64,000 bases of DNA from Acidobacteriota bacterium (GCA_024277255.1 JAJRVQ010000087.1:96643-160642), one strand, 5' to 3'. Numbered from the stretch's first letter, positions 1 to 9,126 are shown. Numbers and translations: made by a program. The notes: generated from the sequence alone by a model not told the origin.

Positions 1-1
1 C

Positions 2-193
2 GACGTTCTGGGTGCCGACCAGTTGGCCAATCCACCGCTATCGGATCTGCTCTTCCAAAATGGTGGCTTCGACACCGAGACCGGGTCGACAATTGTCCAA
101 CTCAACGTGAACCTACGCTTCTTCGGCCGCACGCTGTCGGGAGATCAAATCTCCTCGAACACAGTGTCCTGGTTGATCGAGTTCACCCAGTAG
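2..193 (+). CDS. C-terminal end of an unrecognised protein (5' end outside window)
   Basis: An open frame enters from the left edge and ends at TAG 191-193, giving 63 C-terminal residues that end in SWLIEFTQ. The segment alternates polar and hydrophobic residues (TIVQLNVNLRFFGR), which suggests beta structure. No motif is recognisable. It lies 16 nt upstream of a lipoprotein gene on the same strand, so the two may be co-transcribed. The family cannot be named from this fragment. Confidence 0.6.
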   Translation, partial: DVLGADQLANPPLSDLLFQNGGFDTETGSTIVQLNVNLRFFGRTLSGDQISSNTVSWLIEFTQ

Positions 194-209
194 GACACGG
201 AGGTTCGTG

Positions 210-2060
210 ATGAAGTTTTACCGCACCCATCGACTCCCCTTGCTGGCCCTGGCGCTCGTTCTAGCGCTGGGCGGCTTCGCTGGCTGTTCGAGCGACAGTC
301 CGTCAGAACCTCAGCAACAACCGGTACCACCACCGGGCGGCGCGCAGGGAGCAGCCTTCAACATCACGATCACGGCCACTCCTGACCAATTGCAGGTCGG
401 TAGTACGACGCCCTCCACCATCAAGGTGAGCGTTCGCCGCACCGACAACGGTCAGCCGCCCGCCAACGGTACGACGGTAGGTTTGACCACCACACTGGGC
501 GATATGCAGACTCCTGGGTCGGGGATTCAGAGCCTCTTGCTTTCCCTCTTGAACGGTGATGCGCAGGTCCTCCTCTACCCGGGCTCGGTCCAGGGTGGAG
601 CCGTGATCCGCGCCCAATTGCAGAACAGCATCGGTCAGTTCAACCTCGCCATCGGTGAGGTGGCCACCTTCTTCCTCTCCTTCGTGACGCCGAATACCGG
701 TAGTCAGCAAGGCGGAGAAGTGGTCGAAGTCACCGGTGGTGGAATCGAAGAGCCGGTACGGGTCACCTTCGACGGCACGCCGGCACAGATTCTCTCCGTG
801 AACAGCGATCGCATCCGGGTTATGACCCCGCCGTCCAGCGCGCAAGTGCCGACCGGCACCACCCGTCCGGTCAATGTCCAGGCGACGGTGCGCCTCAACA
901 GCGCCGACCAAGCGAGCGACGCGCTGGCCAACGGTTTCATCTACCTGCCGGCCAGCACTCCGCCGGGCGGCGTGCAGCAGCCGCAGGTCTTCTCGGTGAC
1001 GCCGGCCTCCGGCCCCAACGAGGGTGGCACTGAAGTGACCCTCCAGGGCACGGGCTTCCAGTCCCCGGTGCAAGTCTTCTTCGGCGCGGGCACTGACCCC
1101 AATAGCTTCACCGGCGTCGAAGCGACAGTCCTCTCTGTCACGGCCTCTCAGCTCGTCGTGCGCACACCGGCGGCGACCGGAATCGGTCAGTCCAACAACA
1201 ACAGCACGGTCAACATCCTGGTACGCAACCTGGGGACGGGTTTTGCTGGAGTTACCAGCTCGGCGTTTACCTACGGTAGCCAGGTGATTATCACTGCCGT
1301 CGAGCCCAATCAGATTCCCTATAACTCGCGGGACCTGGTCACCATCTTTGGTCAAGGTTTCAGCCAGCCGGTGACGGTCAACCTGGCAGGCTTACAGGCG
1401 GACATTGTCTCCGTTACTGGGACCGAGATCCTGGTCAGGGCGCCCATTCCGGCAATCGCCAATTGCGCCGACGTCGTGGGCAATGTCCAAGTGGTCAACA
1501 TCAACACCGGCGACAGCGACACCACCAATGGCGGCGCAGGACCGCAGGTGGCGGACTTCCGCTACCGAGCCTTCATGCCGACCATCTTCGGCGTCAGTCC
1601 GCCGAGCGGTCCGGGTGCCGTCAGTACGGCCAGGACGATCAGCGGTACCGCCTTCGAGGAGCCGGTTCGGGTTCTCTTCGGCGAAGCGGCAGCGGGAATT
1701 ACCGCCACCTCCACTTCCTCGATTTCCGTGACCACTCCGCTGTTCTCGAGCTTCGACGAAGAAGCCTGTGACGACGATGGCGACGGCACGCAGGGTATGC
1801 GTTTCGTCAACACCGCCGTCGATGTTCAGGTCACCAACCTGCTGACCGAGTGCGAGGACACGGTGACCGGTGGTTACACCTTCACTCCCTCCGATCTCAG
1901 CTGCCGAGGTGACGCGGGCCCGCCGGATCCGCCGGCGACTCCCGAGTGCAGCGACGGAATCGACAACGATGGCGACGGATTTGTCGATCACATCTCGATC
2001 AACCCTTTCAATCCGGATCCGGAGTGCGCCGGGCCCAACGACGACGACGAGTCCGCGTAA
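210..2060 (+). CDS. Lipoprotein with four IPT/TIG domains and a Cys/Asp-rich C-terminal motif
   Basis: 616 aa predicted surface or periplasmic lipoprotein. The N-terminus has a basic region, a Leu/Ala-rich core and a lipobox-like FAGC at about residue 26. At least four IPT/TIG immunoglobulin-like domains follow, recognisable by repeats such as VTPASGPNEGGTEVTLQGTG and VEPNQIPYNSRDLVTIFGQG, starting near residues 155, 260, 360 and 455. The C-terminus carries CSDGIDNDGDGFVD and an Asp-rich tail, a DxDxDG-type pattern that could bind calcium. ATG at 210 is preferred over GTG at 207 because GGAGG at 199-203 is then 6 nt away. IPT/TIG proteins usually act as surface-exposed structural or binding modules; the ligand here is unknown. 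Confidence 0.8.
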   Translation: MKFYRTHRLPLLALALVLALGGFAGCSSDSPSEPQQQPVPPPGGAQGAAFNITITATPDQLQVGSTTPSTIKVSVRRTDNGQPPANGTTVGLTTTLGDMQTPGSGIQSLLLSLLNGDAQVLLYPGSVQGGAVIRAQLQNSIGQFNLAIGEVATFFLSFVTPNTGSQQGGEVVEVTGGGIEEPVRVTFDGTPAQILSVNSDRIRVMTPPSSAQVPTGTTRPVNVQATVRLNSADQASDALANGFIYLPASTPPGGVQQPQVFSVTPASGPNEGGTEVTLQGTGFQSPVQVFFGAGTDPNSFTGVEATVLSVTASQLVVRTPAATGIGQSNNNSTVNILVRNLGTGFAGVTSSAFTYGSQVIITAVEPNQIPYNSRDLVTIFGQGFSQPVTVNLAGLQADIVSVTGTEILVRAPIPAIANCADVVGNVQVVNINTGDSDTTNGGAGPQVADFRYRAFMPTIFGVSPPSGPGAVSTARTISGTAFEEPVRVLFGEAAAGITATSTSSISVTTPLFSSFDEEACDDDGDGTQGMRFVNTAVDVQVTNLLTECEDTVTGGYTFTPSDLSCRGDAGPPDPPATPECSDGIDNDGDGFVDHISINPFNPDPECAGPNDDDESA

Positions 2061-2103
2061 GACACCGAGGAGCTGCCCACGAGCAGCCCCTCCACAAATT
2101 CTA

Positions 2104-2134
2104 CGGGGCGACTGCTAGACGCGCGGTCGCCCCG
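2104..2134 (+). terminator. Hairpin downstream of the IPT/TIG lipoprotein
   Basis: A perfect 9-bp stem, CGGGGCGAC (2104-2112) and GTCGCCCCG (2126-2134), encloses a 13-nt loop. It is followed by CTTCGTTTCG, a weak T-rich tail. It sits 43 nt after the stop codon and before the next gene's own promoter-like box. A weak intrinsic terminator is likely; an mRNA-stabilising hairpin is the alternative. Confidence 0.5.
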
Positions 2135-2248
2135 CTTCGTTTCGGGCTGACCGAGCTGGTCGGATGAACGGTGTTCCTGTCGGCAGACGCGACTTTCTGT
2201 GCGCGCCGCTAGACGCGTGGCCGACCCACTTCGTATACTGCTTTTGAA

Positions 2249-3328
2249 ATGCGATACCTACGATACCTTCCGCTCGGTTTACTTCTGCTTGTCGGTCTAA
2301 GTTGTGACAAGGTTGCCAACCCGGTTGCCCCCGGCGGAAGCGTGCTCAAAATTACCGCCAGCCCGACCCTGATCGCGCTGGTGGGCGAAGGCGCGAGGAT
2401 CACGGTCACCGGCGTAAGGCCGGACGGCAAAGTGCTGAGTCCGGGTACCTTGATCCAGATGTTGGCGGATCGCGGCGTGTTGCGGCCCGGTGGTATTTCT
2501 GGCTGCTCGGCAACGGTCACCGTCAATCGCTTGGAGGTGGACAGCAACGGTGAGGTCTCCGCTCTGCTGTGCGGCAACGGACAGTCGGGCACCGCCACGG
2601 TGACGGCCCGGTTGGTCAGCGCCCTCGAAGGCGAAGTGACGGTATCGGTGCAAATCGGAGAGGATGTCAGTACCCAGCCGGTGCTCATTATCAGCGCCAA
2701 CCCGACCATCGTCGCGACTGGCGAGTCGTCCGAGATCACCATCCTGGCCCGCGGCGCGGACGGTAGTCCGCTCGGTAGCGGTGAACGGATCCGCCTAACC
2801 TCGGACTTGGGTGGTATCTCCTGCGATGCAGCAAACTCCTGCATCGGTGTCGCGGAGAACAGTTGCTCGGCGGTTTGCACCAACAGCAACGGAGAGGCGC
2901 AGGCGACTTTCACCGCTGACGACCGATCGGGATCTGGAAGCGTTGCCGCCGTCCTGGGCACCAGCGCGCAACAGGTCGTCAACATCACGATCAACGCGGC
3001 GCTGGATTCTCTCGACCTGACCGTCTCGCCCCAGAGCATCACCCGTTCCAATGCCGGTATTACGGTCACGCTCTCGGCGGTCTTGCAAGATCCGGTCGGC
3101 TCGCCGCTCAATGCCGTCCTCGTCCGCTTTGACTCGGATGTCGGGAGCTTGAGCCAAGGCAGTGTCCAGACGAACACTCAGGGTCAGGCGACCGTGACCT
3201 TAACGGTGAGCGATGTCGACGTCCAGAACATTCCGGAGAACGGTACCTTCACGGTTAGCGCCACCGCCACCAGTGAAGGCGAGACCCGCAGCGACTCGAA
3301 GAGCATCACCGTGTTGGGCTCCCCCTAG
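2249..3328 (+). CDS. Lipoprotein with bacterial Ig-like (Big_1/invasin-type) repeats
   Basis: 359 aa. The N-terminus MRYLRYLPLGLLLLVGLSC is a lipoprotein signal with lipobox VGLSC (Cys19). Three beta-sandwich repeats follow, each built like 'ITASPTLIALVGEGARITVTG...PDG...L...G...TVTA', near residues 35-130, 145-250 and 255-355. They resemble Big_1/invasin Ig-like domains, which act as surface stalks or adhesion modules. TATACT at 2234-2239 lies only 9 nt before the ATG and no strong Shine-Dalgarno is present, so the message may be almost leaderless. The product looks like a companion of the IPT/TIG lipoprotein upstream. The binding target is unknown. Confidence 0.75.
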   Translation: MRYLRYLPLGLLLLVGLSCDKVANPVAPGGSVLKITASPTLIALVGEGARITVTGVRPDGKVLSPGTLIQMLADRGVLRPGGISGCSATVTVNRLEVDSNGEVSALLCGNGQSGTATVTARLVSALEGEVTVSVQIGEDVSTQPVLIISANPTIVATGESSEITILARGADGSPLGSGERIRLTSDLGGISCDAANSCIGVAENSCSAVCTNSNGEAQATFTADDRSGSGSVAAVLGTSAQQVVNITINAALDSLDLTVSPQSITRSNAGITVTLSAVLQDPVGSPLNAVLVRFDSDVGSLSQGSVQTNTQGQATVTLTVSDVDVQNIPENGTFTVSATATSEGETRSDSKSITVLGSP

Positions 3329-3667
3329 CCACAGCGACAGGGATTACCTATCTCGGATCGACTCCGGTGGAACGGGGGCCAGTCTTGGCTGAGATAGCCA
3401 TCCTGTCGCCGAAATTCTCACAGCGCTGTGCAATTCTCTGTCACCTTTGACTACGGAGTTTGTAGGGTAACCATCCAGCTCCGCAGGTGCATGGGAGTCT
3501 CGCGGGATCTCCAAGGCGCTCCACACGAGGAGGTAGGGCTCCCGATTGATATAGTGTCTCAACCAATGTTCCACCCACTTCGACTGGCCCAACTGGCGCT
3601 GAAGTCAACGGAGCTGAACTCACGGCTCCCTGACCTAGTGCCCGAGATCCGCTGAACTACCTCATTC
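3329..3667. other. 339-bp intergenic region, no gene seen
   Basis: Short open frames exist on both strands but have no ribosome-binding site, no recognisable composition and no motif. A TATAGT hexamer at 3550-3555 could be a -10 element, but no -35 partner is visible. It may hold the promoter of the TPR-Roadblock-accBC group that starts at 3668. Confidence 0.4.
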
Positions 3668-4825
3668 ATGGCTGACCAACACAGTTCAGAAGAACTCCTA
3701 GCCAAGGGCGGTGGTCGCACGGAAGTTGATGCCGATTCGCGTGGCTTCTTGCAGGTGGCGGAAGAGCACCGTCGCCAGGGCGAGATCGCGGTGGCCATCG
3801 AGCTACTGCGCGCGGGGTTGGAGAAGCATCCCAACTACATCTCGGCGCAGGTCGCACTGGGCCGCTGCTACCTCGAACAAGGGGAGGTAGACAAAGCTCG
3901 CCGGGTGCTCGACAAAGTGGTCGATCAAGACGTCACCCACCTGGTGGCCGCCAAGCTCCTCGTCGAGATTCACCTGCAACGTTCCGATGCCGCGCTGGCG
4001 CTGCGCCAGCTCGACCTCTACAGCGTGCTCAACAACTCTGATCCGGACATCGAGCCCCTGCGCAAGCGAATCGAGGCTTTGGACCGCGCCGCGGAAGCGG
4101 AAGATTCCACTCCCCAAGATGCCGGCCAGCAGGAGCTTTCCGAACCCACCGAGGCCACCGTCGATCCGGAGGTCATCACGGAATCGCTCCCGGCGGTCGA
4201 TTCGGGCCGGCGAGCGCAGGAGACCGAGTCGCCGCGCCGGCTGGCGCTCGCCGAAGCCGCGGAACTCTTCCCGTCGCTGCAAGGTGACGGACACCATCGC
4301 CTTTACTTGGAGAAACTCGGCGGCGAAGGCATCTTTCCCGTCGCCTCCTCCTGGGTCGAAGCGCTCGAGGAGCGAGAGGCCGCAGAGGAGTTGGAGTCGG
4401 AACTGGAAGTGGAGCTGGAGACCGAGGCTCCTGGCGCGGCGAGCCTTGATCCGGCTTCGCCAGAGACGACCGAGTCGCCAACTGCGGTCGAAAGTGACGA
4501 ACCACGAGCGACGGCGACCCTTGGCGAACTTTACCTGGCTCAGGGCCATGGCCAAGAGGCGAAACGGATCTTCGACGATGTTCTGACTAGCGAGCCGGAC
4601 AACGAAGCAGCGAGGCTCGGGCTCGCAAAGCTGGCGACCCTCGATGAGGCGACAGAGAGGATGGCCGAAGTGCCCGCGCAGGCCTCGGTCGCGGCACAAC
4701 CCGCCGCTGAACCATCGCTTCCAAGCGGCACGGAGGCGGCATCCAGCCTGCTGGAGTGCAAGAAGAGCCGCTTGATGCGGTACCTTGAAACCCTACAAGC
4801 GCAGCCTGAACACGATGTTTCTTGA
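3668..4825 (+). CDS. TPR protein upstream of Roadblock/LC7 protein and accBC
   Basis: 385 aa, no signal peptide, so probably cytoplasmic. Residues 20-130 contain about three TPRs (for example AIELLRAGLEKHPNYISAQV and ALGRCYLEQGEVDKARRVLD). A long Glu/Pro/Ala-rich low-complexity segment follows (about 140-280), then another TPR pair near 285-325 (LGELYLAQGHGQEAKRIFDD). TPRs mediate protein-protein contacts. The gene overlaps the Roadblock/LC7 gene by 11 nt, which implies translational coupling and a shared job. The partner protein is a guess. Confidence 0.75.
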   Translation: MADQHSSEELLAKGGGRTEVDADSRGFLQVAEEHRRQGEIAVAIELLRAGLEKHPNYISAQVALGRCYLEQGEVDKARRVLDKVVDQDVTHLVAAKLLVEIHLQRSDAALALRQLDLYSVLNNSDPDIEPLRKRIEALDRAAEAEDSTPQDAGQQELSEPTEATVDPEVITESLPAVDSGRRAQETESPRRLALAEAAELFPSLQGDGHHRLYLEKLGGEGIFPVASSWVEALEEREAAEELESELEVELETEAPGAASLDPASPETTESPTAVESDEPRATATLGELYLAQGHGQEAKRIFDDVLTSEPDNEAARLGLAKLATLDEATERMAEVPAQASVAAQPAAEPSLPSGTEAASSLLECKKSRLMRYLETLQAQPEHDVS

Positions 4826-5171
4826 GCGTCTGGGTCGGGTTATCAAGCGCATCGATGGAGCGCTGGCCCTGGCGCTAGTCGATGGCGACGGGATCCCGAT
4901 CGAGGCGGTGAATTCGCGCCCTGAGATCGATCTCGAAGCGCTGGCGGCAGAATCGGTGATGCAAATGCGCTCGGTGGCCGCTGCTCATTCGGAACTCGGG
5001 GCCGGCCCATTGCGCCACTATTGCGTGGAGACGGACAGCCAAACCCTCATGGTAAGCTTCGTCGCCGAAGGCTATTACCTCCTGTTGGTGCTCGACCAGG
5101 GATCCAACTTGGGCCGGGCACGATTCGAACTCCGGAGAGCACAACTTCTACTGGAGCAGGATCTCCGCTGA
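4815..5171 (+). CDS. Roadblock/LC7-domain protein
   Basis: 118 aa, essentially one Roadblock/LC7 domain (RVIKRIDGALALALVDGDGI...YYLLLVLDQGSNLGRARFEL). Bacterial members (MglB family) are regulators or scaffolds for small GTPases. I place the start at ATG 4815, which overlaps the preceding TPR gene by 11 nt; an upstream in-frame ATG at 4785 would extend the overlap to 41 nt. No Ras-like GTPase gene is adjacent. The next genes encode acetyl-CoA carboxylase subunits, so co-expression with accBC is likely but a functional link is inference. Confidence 0.75.
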   Translation: MFLERLGRVIKRIDGALALALVDGDGIPIEAVNSRPEIDLEALAAESVMQMRSVAAAHSELGAGPLRHYCVETDSQTLMVSFVAEGYYLLLVLDQGSNLGRARFELRRAQLLLEQDLR

Positions 5172-5217
5172 GAGATCGGGTCGAGCCGGGTGATCCTGGC
5201 TGAAAGGGGACGCTTCG

Positions 5218-5706
5218 TTGTTGACGTTCGAGCAGATCAAGGAACTTATCGAACTGGTTGCGGAGCGGAGGCTTGACGGACTCAGAATCGAGCGGTCGGG
5301 TTTCACGCTGAAAATCCAGGGCCAGCAGAGTCGGAGAGTCCCGGCTCCGGCGGCAGCTCCCGTGGTGGTCGAGAGTACGCCTCAGGTCGCCACCGCGGCG
5401 AGCGTCAGCGCCCCCGTTTCCATGGACCAAGGCGCGCCCGAAGGTGAAACGGAGATTCCCGAGGGTGCCTACATCCTCAACTCGCCAATCGTGGGAACCT
5501 TTTACCGGGCTCCGTCGCCCGACTCCGAGTCGTATGTCGAGATTGGATCGCGGGTCAAGGTCGGTCAGAACCTTTGCATCGTGGAGGCGATGAAGGTGAT
5601 GAACGAAATCGAGTCGGACGTCGATGGCGTCATTGTCGAGATCTTCCCCAAGAACTCTCAACCGGTCGAGTACGGCGAGCGTCTCTTCGCGATTCGCACC
5701 AGCTAG
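5218..5706 (+). CDS. accB: Biotin carboxyl carrier protein of acetyl-CoA carboxylase
   Basis: 162 aa. AccB carries the biotin that shuttles CO2 between biotin carboxylase and the carboxyltransferase in malonyl-CoA synthesis, the first step of fatty acid synthesis. An N-terminal helical part (residues 1-35) leads to an Ala/Pro-rich linker (40-75) and the biotinyl domain (84-160), with the biotinylation motif EAMKVMNE and target Lys126. The start is TTG 5218 or the adjacent TTG 5221, with AAAGGGGA at 5203-5210 as ribosome-binding site. Stop to accC start is 34 nt. Length and motif are typical of the family. Confidence 0.93.
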   Translation: MLTFEQIKELIELVAERRLDGLRIERSGFTLKIQGQQSRRVPAPAAAPVVVESTPQVATAASVSAPVSMDQGAPEGETEIPEGAYILNSPIVGTFYRAPSPDSESYVEIGSRVKVGQNLCIVEAMKVMNEIESDVDGVIVEIFPKNSQPVEYGERLFAIRTS

Positions 5707-5740
5707 CCCGCCCGCCAGCCAGTAAAGCCAACCAGCTCTG

Positions 5741-7105
5741 ATGTTCAAGAAGGTCCTGATCGCGAACCGCGGCGAGATCGCCTTGCGGGTGATCCAGGCA
5801 TGCCGAGAGTTGGGGATCAAGACGGTCGCGGTGCACAGCACGGCGGACCAGGAGAGTTTGCACGTGGTCAGCGCCGATGAGGCGGTGTGCATCGGTCCGG
5901 CTCCCTCGGCCCAGAGCTATCTGAACATTTCGAGCCTGGTCGCGGCGGCGGAGATCAGCGGTTCCAACGCGGTCCATCCCGGCTACGGATTCCTGGCCGA
6001 GAATGCGCATTTCGCCGAGATCCTCGGCGAGTGCAATATGACCTGGATCGGCCCTCGTCCGGAGACCATCCGGCGGATGGGAGACAAGGCGGAAGCTCGC
6101 CGCACCGCCGCCCAAGTTGGAATTCCGGTGTTACCCGGAAGCGAGGGTGCGCTAAGCGGCAGCGCGGAAGCGGCTCGACTGGCCACCGAAGTCGGCTATC
6201 CGGTCATTCTCAAGGCCTCGGCGGGCGGCGGTGGTCGCGGGATGCGCATCGTGCACTGCGAAGAGGATGTGGCCGAGCAATTCTCCACCGCCAGCGCGGA
6301 GGCGCTGGCCGCCTTCGGTGATGGTTCGATCTACCTGGAAAAATTCCTGGTCGAACCTCGGCACATCGAGTTTCAGATCTTCGGCGACAGCACCGGCAAG
6401 GCGATTCATCTCGGTGAGCGGGAGTGCTCGATTCAACGTCGCCATCAGAAGCTTCTCGAAGAGTCACCCTCTCCAGCCGTGAGCCCCGAGTTGCGCCAGC
6501 GAATGGGCGAAGTGGCGGTGCGTCTGGCGGAGGAGGTCGGCTACCTCAATGCAGGCACGATCGAGTTCTTGCTCGACAGCGACGAGAAGTTCTATTTCAT
6601 GGAGATGAACACCCGCATCCAGGTGGAGCATCCGGTGACCGAAATGGTGACCGGCGTCGACCTGGTGAAGCTGCAACTGCGGGTGGCGGCGGGCGAGTCG
6701 CTCGATATCCCCAGCAACTTGACTCCGCGCGGCCACGCCATCGAATGCCGGATCAACGCCGAAGACCCTGAGACCTTTCGCCCTTGCCCGGGGCCGCTGG
6801 CAACCTTCCAGCCCCCCGGAGGTCCCGGCACGCGGGTCGATACCCACGGCTACGAGGGATACGTGGTGCCGCCGCACTACGACTCGTTGATCGCCAAGCT
6901 CATCGTCCAGGACAGGACTCGGCAGGAGGCGATCGCTCGCATGACGCGTGCACTCGACTTCTTCGTCGTCGAAGGCATTCAGACCTCGATTCCATTGCAC
7001 CAGCGCATCATGCGCCACCCAAAGTTCCGCTCTGGGCAGCTATCGACCCGTTTCCTCGACGAGATGCTGGCGGCGGAGGTGGCGATGAAAGCTCGGGAAG
7101 TCTAG
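5741..7105 (+). CDS. accC: Biotin carboxylase subunit of acetyl-CoA carboxylase
   Basis: 454 aa, typical for AccC (about 450). ATP-dependent carboxylation of biotin on AccB. The N-terminal domain begins [17 protein letters not shown]; the ATP-grasp domain contains the Gly-rich loop [14 protein letters not shown] and the catalytic stretch [14 protein letters not shown]; the C-terminal biotin-carboxylase domain contains [13 protein letters not shown]. The gene directly follows accB, the conserved order. Its TAG stop overlaps the GTG start of a truncated thiE (TAGTG), suggesting coupled translation. Confidence 0.95.
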   Translation: MFKKVLIANRGEIALRVIQACRELGIKTVAVHSTADQESLHVVSADEAVCIGPAPSAQSYLNISSLVAAAEISGSNAVHPGYGFLAENAHFAEILGECNMTWIGPRPETIRRMGDKAEARRTAAQVGIPVLPGSEGALSGSAEAARLATEVGYPVILKASAGGGGRGMRIVHCEEDVAEQFSTASAEALAAFGDGSIYLEKFLVEPRHIEFQIFGDSTGKAIHLGERECSIQRRHQKLLEESPSPAVSPELRQRMGEVAVRLAEEVGYLNAGTIEFLLDSDEKFYFMEMNTRIQVEHPVTEMVTGVDLVKLQLRVAAGESLDIPSNLTPRGHAIECRINAEDPETFRPCPGPLATFQPPGGPGTRVDTHGYEGYVVPPHYDSLIAKLIVQDRTRQEAIARMTRALDFFVVEGIQTSIPLHQRIMRHPKFRSGQLSTRFLDEMLAAEVAMKAREV

Positions 7106-7434
7106 TGCTGGCGATCGCCGCGCTTTACGCGCTAGCCGATGTCGCGGCGCTCGGGTCGATCGAAGTAGCTGGAGCGGTGGAGGAGATGGCCCAGCAGGGA
7201 ATCCGGTTGATTCAGCTGCGCGCCAAACCGGCGCCGAGCGACGGCGAACTCTTCAGGCTGACCGAGGAATGCTGCCGCCGGCTGGAAGGCACTGGCGCGG
7301 GGCTGTGGATCGATGACCGCGCGGACCTTGCGGCCGTGTTGCCCTTGGCCGGTGTTCACCTGGGCCAGGAGGAGCTGCCGCCCGCCGGGCGACATTGTCG
7401 GCGGTTGTTGGCGGCGGTAGAGGAGGCAGGATGA
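7105..7434 (+). pseudogene. thiE: Truncated thiamine-phosphate synthase (N-terminal half only)
   Basis: 109 codons from GTG 7105 (overlapping the accC stop) to TGA 7432-7434. The product follows the N-terminal half of ThiE: LYALADVA, then GIRLIQLRAKPAPSDGELF (family GxxxxQLRxK), IDDRADLAA (NDRxDLA) and AGVHLGQEELP (GVHLGQxDLP). Family members run about 205-220 aa. Here the frame stops right after the HLGQ motif, so the diphosphate-binding C-terminal half of the barrel is missing. The next gene starts inside its stop (ATGA). A catalytic role is unlikely; a deletion remnant kept for translational coupling is the simplest reading. Confidence 0.75.
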
Positions 7435-8909
7435 GCAAGAAGGAAGAGTTTGGCAGTCGCTGGGGACTGATCCTCGCCACGCTGGGCATGGCGGTGGGAA
7501 CCGGCAACATCTGGCGCTTCCCGCGTGTCGCCGCCACGGAGGGTGGAGGTAGCTTCCTCGTTGCCTGGGTGGTTTTTCTGCTCATCTGGTCGGTGCCGTT
7601 GATGATCGTCGAGTTCGCTTTCGGCAAACGGAGCCGGCTCGGCACGGTCGGTTCGTTCACTTTCATGGCGGGCAGGTCTTACACCTGGATGGGCGGCTGG
7701 GCGGCTCTGTGCGCCGTCGCCATCGGCTTTTACTATTCGGTGGTGGCCGGTTGGTGCTTGCGTTACCTGGCGGCCTCGGTGACCGGTCGGTTGACGACGG
7801 CAGGATCGTCGCAGGTTCTTTGGCAGTCCTTCGCCGGGACACCTTCGGCGCTGATTACCCATTTCATCGCCCTTGGCATCAGTGCCGCGGTGGTCTGGTT
7901 CGGGGTGCGCGGCATCGAACGGGTCGCCAAGGTGTTGATTCCGGCGCTCTTCCTGCTGGTGCTGATTTTGGCCATTCGAGCGGTCACCCTGCCGGGAGCC
8001 GAACGCGGGCTGGCCTTCCTCTTCACCCCACAGTGGTCGGACCTGGGCAGGCCCAGTGTCTGGATGGCAGCCTTGACCCAGAATGCCTGGGATACCGGCG
8101 CCGGCTGGGGGTTGATCGTCACCTATGCCATCTACATGCGGGCTCGCGAAGATGTGCCGCTCAACGCTGCGCTGATCGGTTTTGGCAACAACTCGATGTC
8201 GCTGCTGGCCGGAATCATGGTTTTGTGCACCGTCTTCGCGGTCAATCTCGGTGCCCAGAGCGAGATCGTCGGCGCCGGTAACGAGGGGCTGACCTTCATC
8301 TGGATGCCGCAGCTTTTCGCGCAGATCCCCGCCGGCCGACTGTTCATGACCTTCTTCTTTCTCGCCCTGTCGGTTGCCGCCATCACCAGCCTGATCGCGT
8401 TGCTCGAACTGGCGTCGCGAGTTCTGATCGATGCCGGTTTGAAGCGGCGCCCGGCAATCCTCTGGGTCAGCGCCGCCTGTTTGGTCTTCGGCACTCCGTC
8501 GGCATTGTCGATGTCGATCTTCAAGAACCAGGATTGGGTGTGGGGAGTCGGCCTGATGCTCTCCGGCCTCTTCTTCTCACTCGGGGCGTGGAAGTTCGGT
8601 CTCGATCGGCTGCGCCGGGAAGTGGTCAATGCGGAAGGCGCCGATATTCACGTCGGCCGCGGGTGGAACTTCATCGTCGGGGTGGTGGTTCCGGTCGAGG
8701 CGGTCGTACTGCTCATCTGGTGGCTGCGCGACGCGGCGCAGAGCGATCCGCAGAACTGGTTGAACCCGCTTGCCACCTACAACGTGGGCACCGTTCTGGT
8801 GCAGTTCACCATCGGCCTGGTCGCACTGTTGGCGATGAACCGATGGCTGGGCAAGCGGTCGATCTCCAAACGGTTGGCTGCCGATGACAGCCAGGGGGGT
8901 GCACGATGA
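7431..8909 (+). CDS. Sodium-dependent NSS/SNF-family transporter
   Basis: 492 aa integral membrane protein with about 11-12 helices. The N-terminal signature SRWGLILATLGMAVGTGNIWRFP is characteristic of the neurotransmitter:sodium symporter (LeuT-like) family: unwound TM1 and sodium/substrate site with AVGxGNxWRFP. Residues in the TM6 and TM8 regions (TQNAWDTGAGWGL, IGFGNNSMSLLAG) also fit. Bacterial members import amino acids. ATG 7431 is preferred to GTG 7395 because it gives the usual N-terminus and an upstream GGAGGCAGG. It is followed, with ATGA overlap, by a MetS-like small subunit, which favours a methionine/alanine-type importer. Confidence 0.9.
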   Translation: MSKKEEFGSRWGLILATLGMAVGTGNIWRFPRVAATEGGGSFLVAWVVFLLIWSVPLMIVEFAFGKRSRLGTVGSFTFMAGRSYTWMGGWAALCAVAIGFYYSVVAGWCLRYLAASVTGRLTTAGSSQVLWQSFAGTPSALITHFIALGISAAVVWFGVRGIERVAKVLIPALFLLVLILAIRAVTLPGAERGLAFLFTPQWSDLGRPSVWMAALTQNAWDTGAGWGLIVTYAIYMRAREDVPLNAALIGFGNNSMSLLAGIMVLCTVFAVNLGAQSEIVGAGNEGLTFIWMPQLFAQIPAGRLFMTFFFLALSVAAITSLIALLELASRVLIDAGLKRRPAILWVSAACLVFGTPSALSMSIFKNQDWVWGVGLMLSGLFFSLGAWKFGLDRLRREVVNAEGADIHVGRGWNFIVGVVVPVEAVVLLIWWLRDAAQSDPQNWLNPLATYNVGTVLVQFTIGLVALLAMNRWLGKRSISKRLAADDSQGGAR

Positions 8910-9037
8910 ATGGCGACGCATGGGCGATGATGGTCCTGGTCTGCGGCTTCGTGTGGGGAGGGTTTTGCCTCCTGCTGATTCGGGCTTTTGGCAGTGAGCG
9001 ATCGAAAGGTGAGCGAGGAGAGCCGAAGGGCCATTGA
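8906..9037 (+). CDS. MetS-like small subunit of the NSS transporter
   Basis: 43 aa: one transmembrane helix (AMMVLVCGFVWGGFCLLLI) and a charged cytoplasmic tail (ERSKGERGEPKGH). Start ATG overlaps the transporter stop (ATGA), with AGGGGGG just upstream (8893-8899). The size, the single helix with an internal WGG and the position directly after an NSS transporter match the methionine/alanine importer small-subunit family (MetS of the MetPS system in Corynebacterium). It probably stabilises or activates the transporter in the membrane. Confidence 0.75.
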   Translation: MNGDAWAMMVLVCGFVWGGFCLLLIRAFGSERSKGERGEPKGH

Positions 9038-9126
9038 GTACCGTGGAGTGGCGCTGAACGCCGTCGAACTCCGAGAATTCTAGCTATGAACTTGCATCAC
9101 GCCACCGGTCAGCCCAAGGAGCCTCT

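Noticed and set aside
3384..3655. Small ORFs in the 3329-3667 gap
   Set aside because: No ribosome-binding site, no motif, and overlapping frames on both strands have similar length.
6784..7104. In-frame extension of the thiE remnant into accC
   Set aside because: The upstream part is read in the wrong frame of accC and shows no ThiE similarity; homology begins at GTG 7105.
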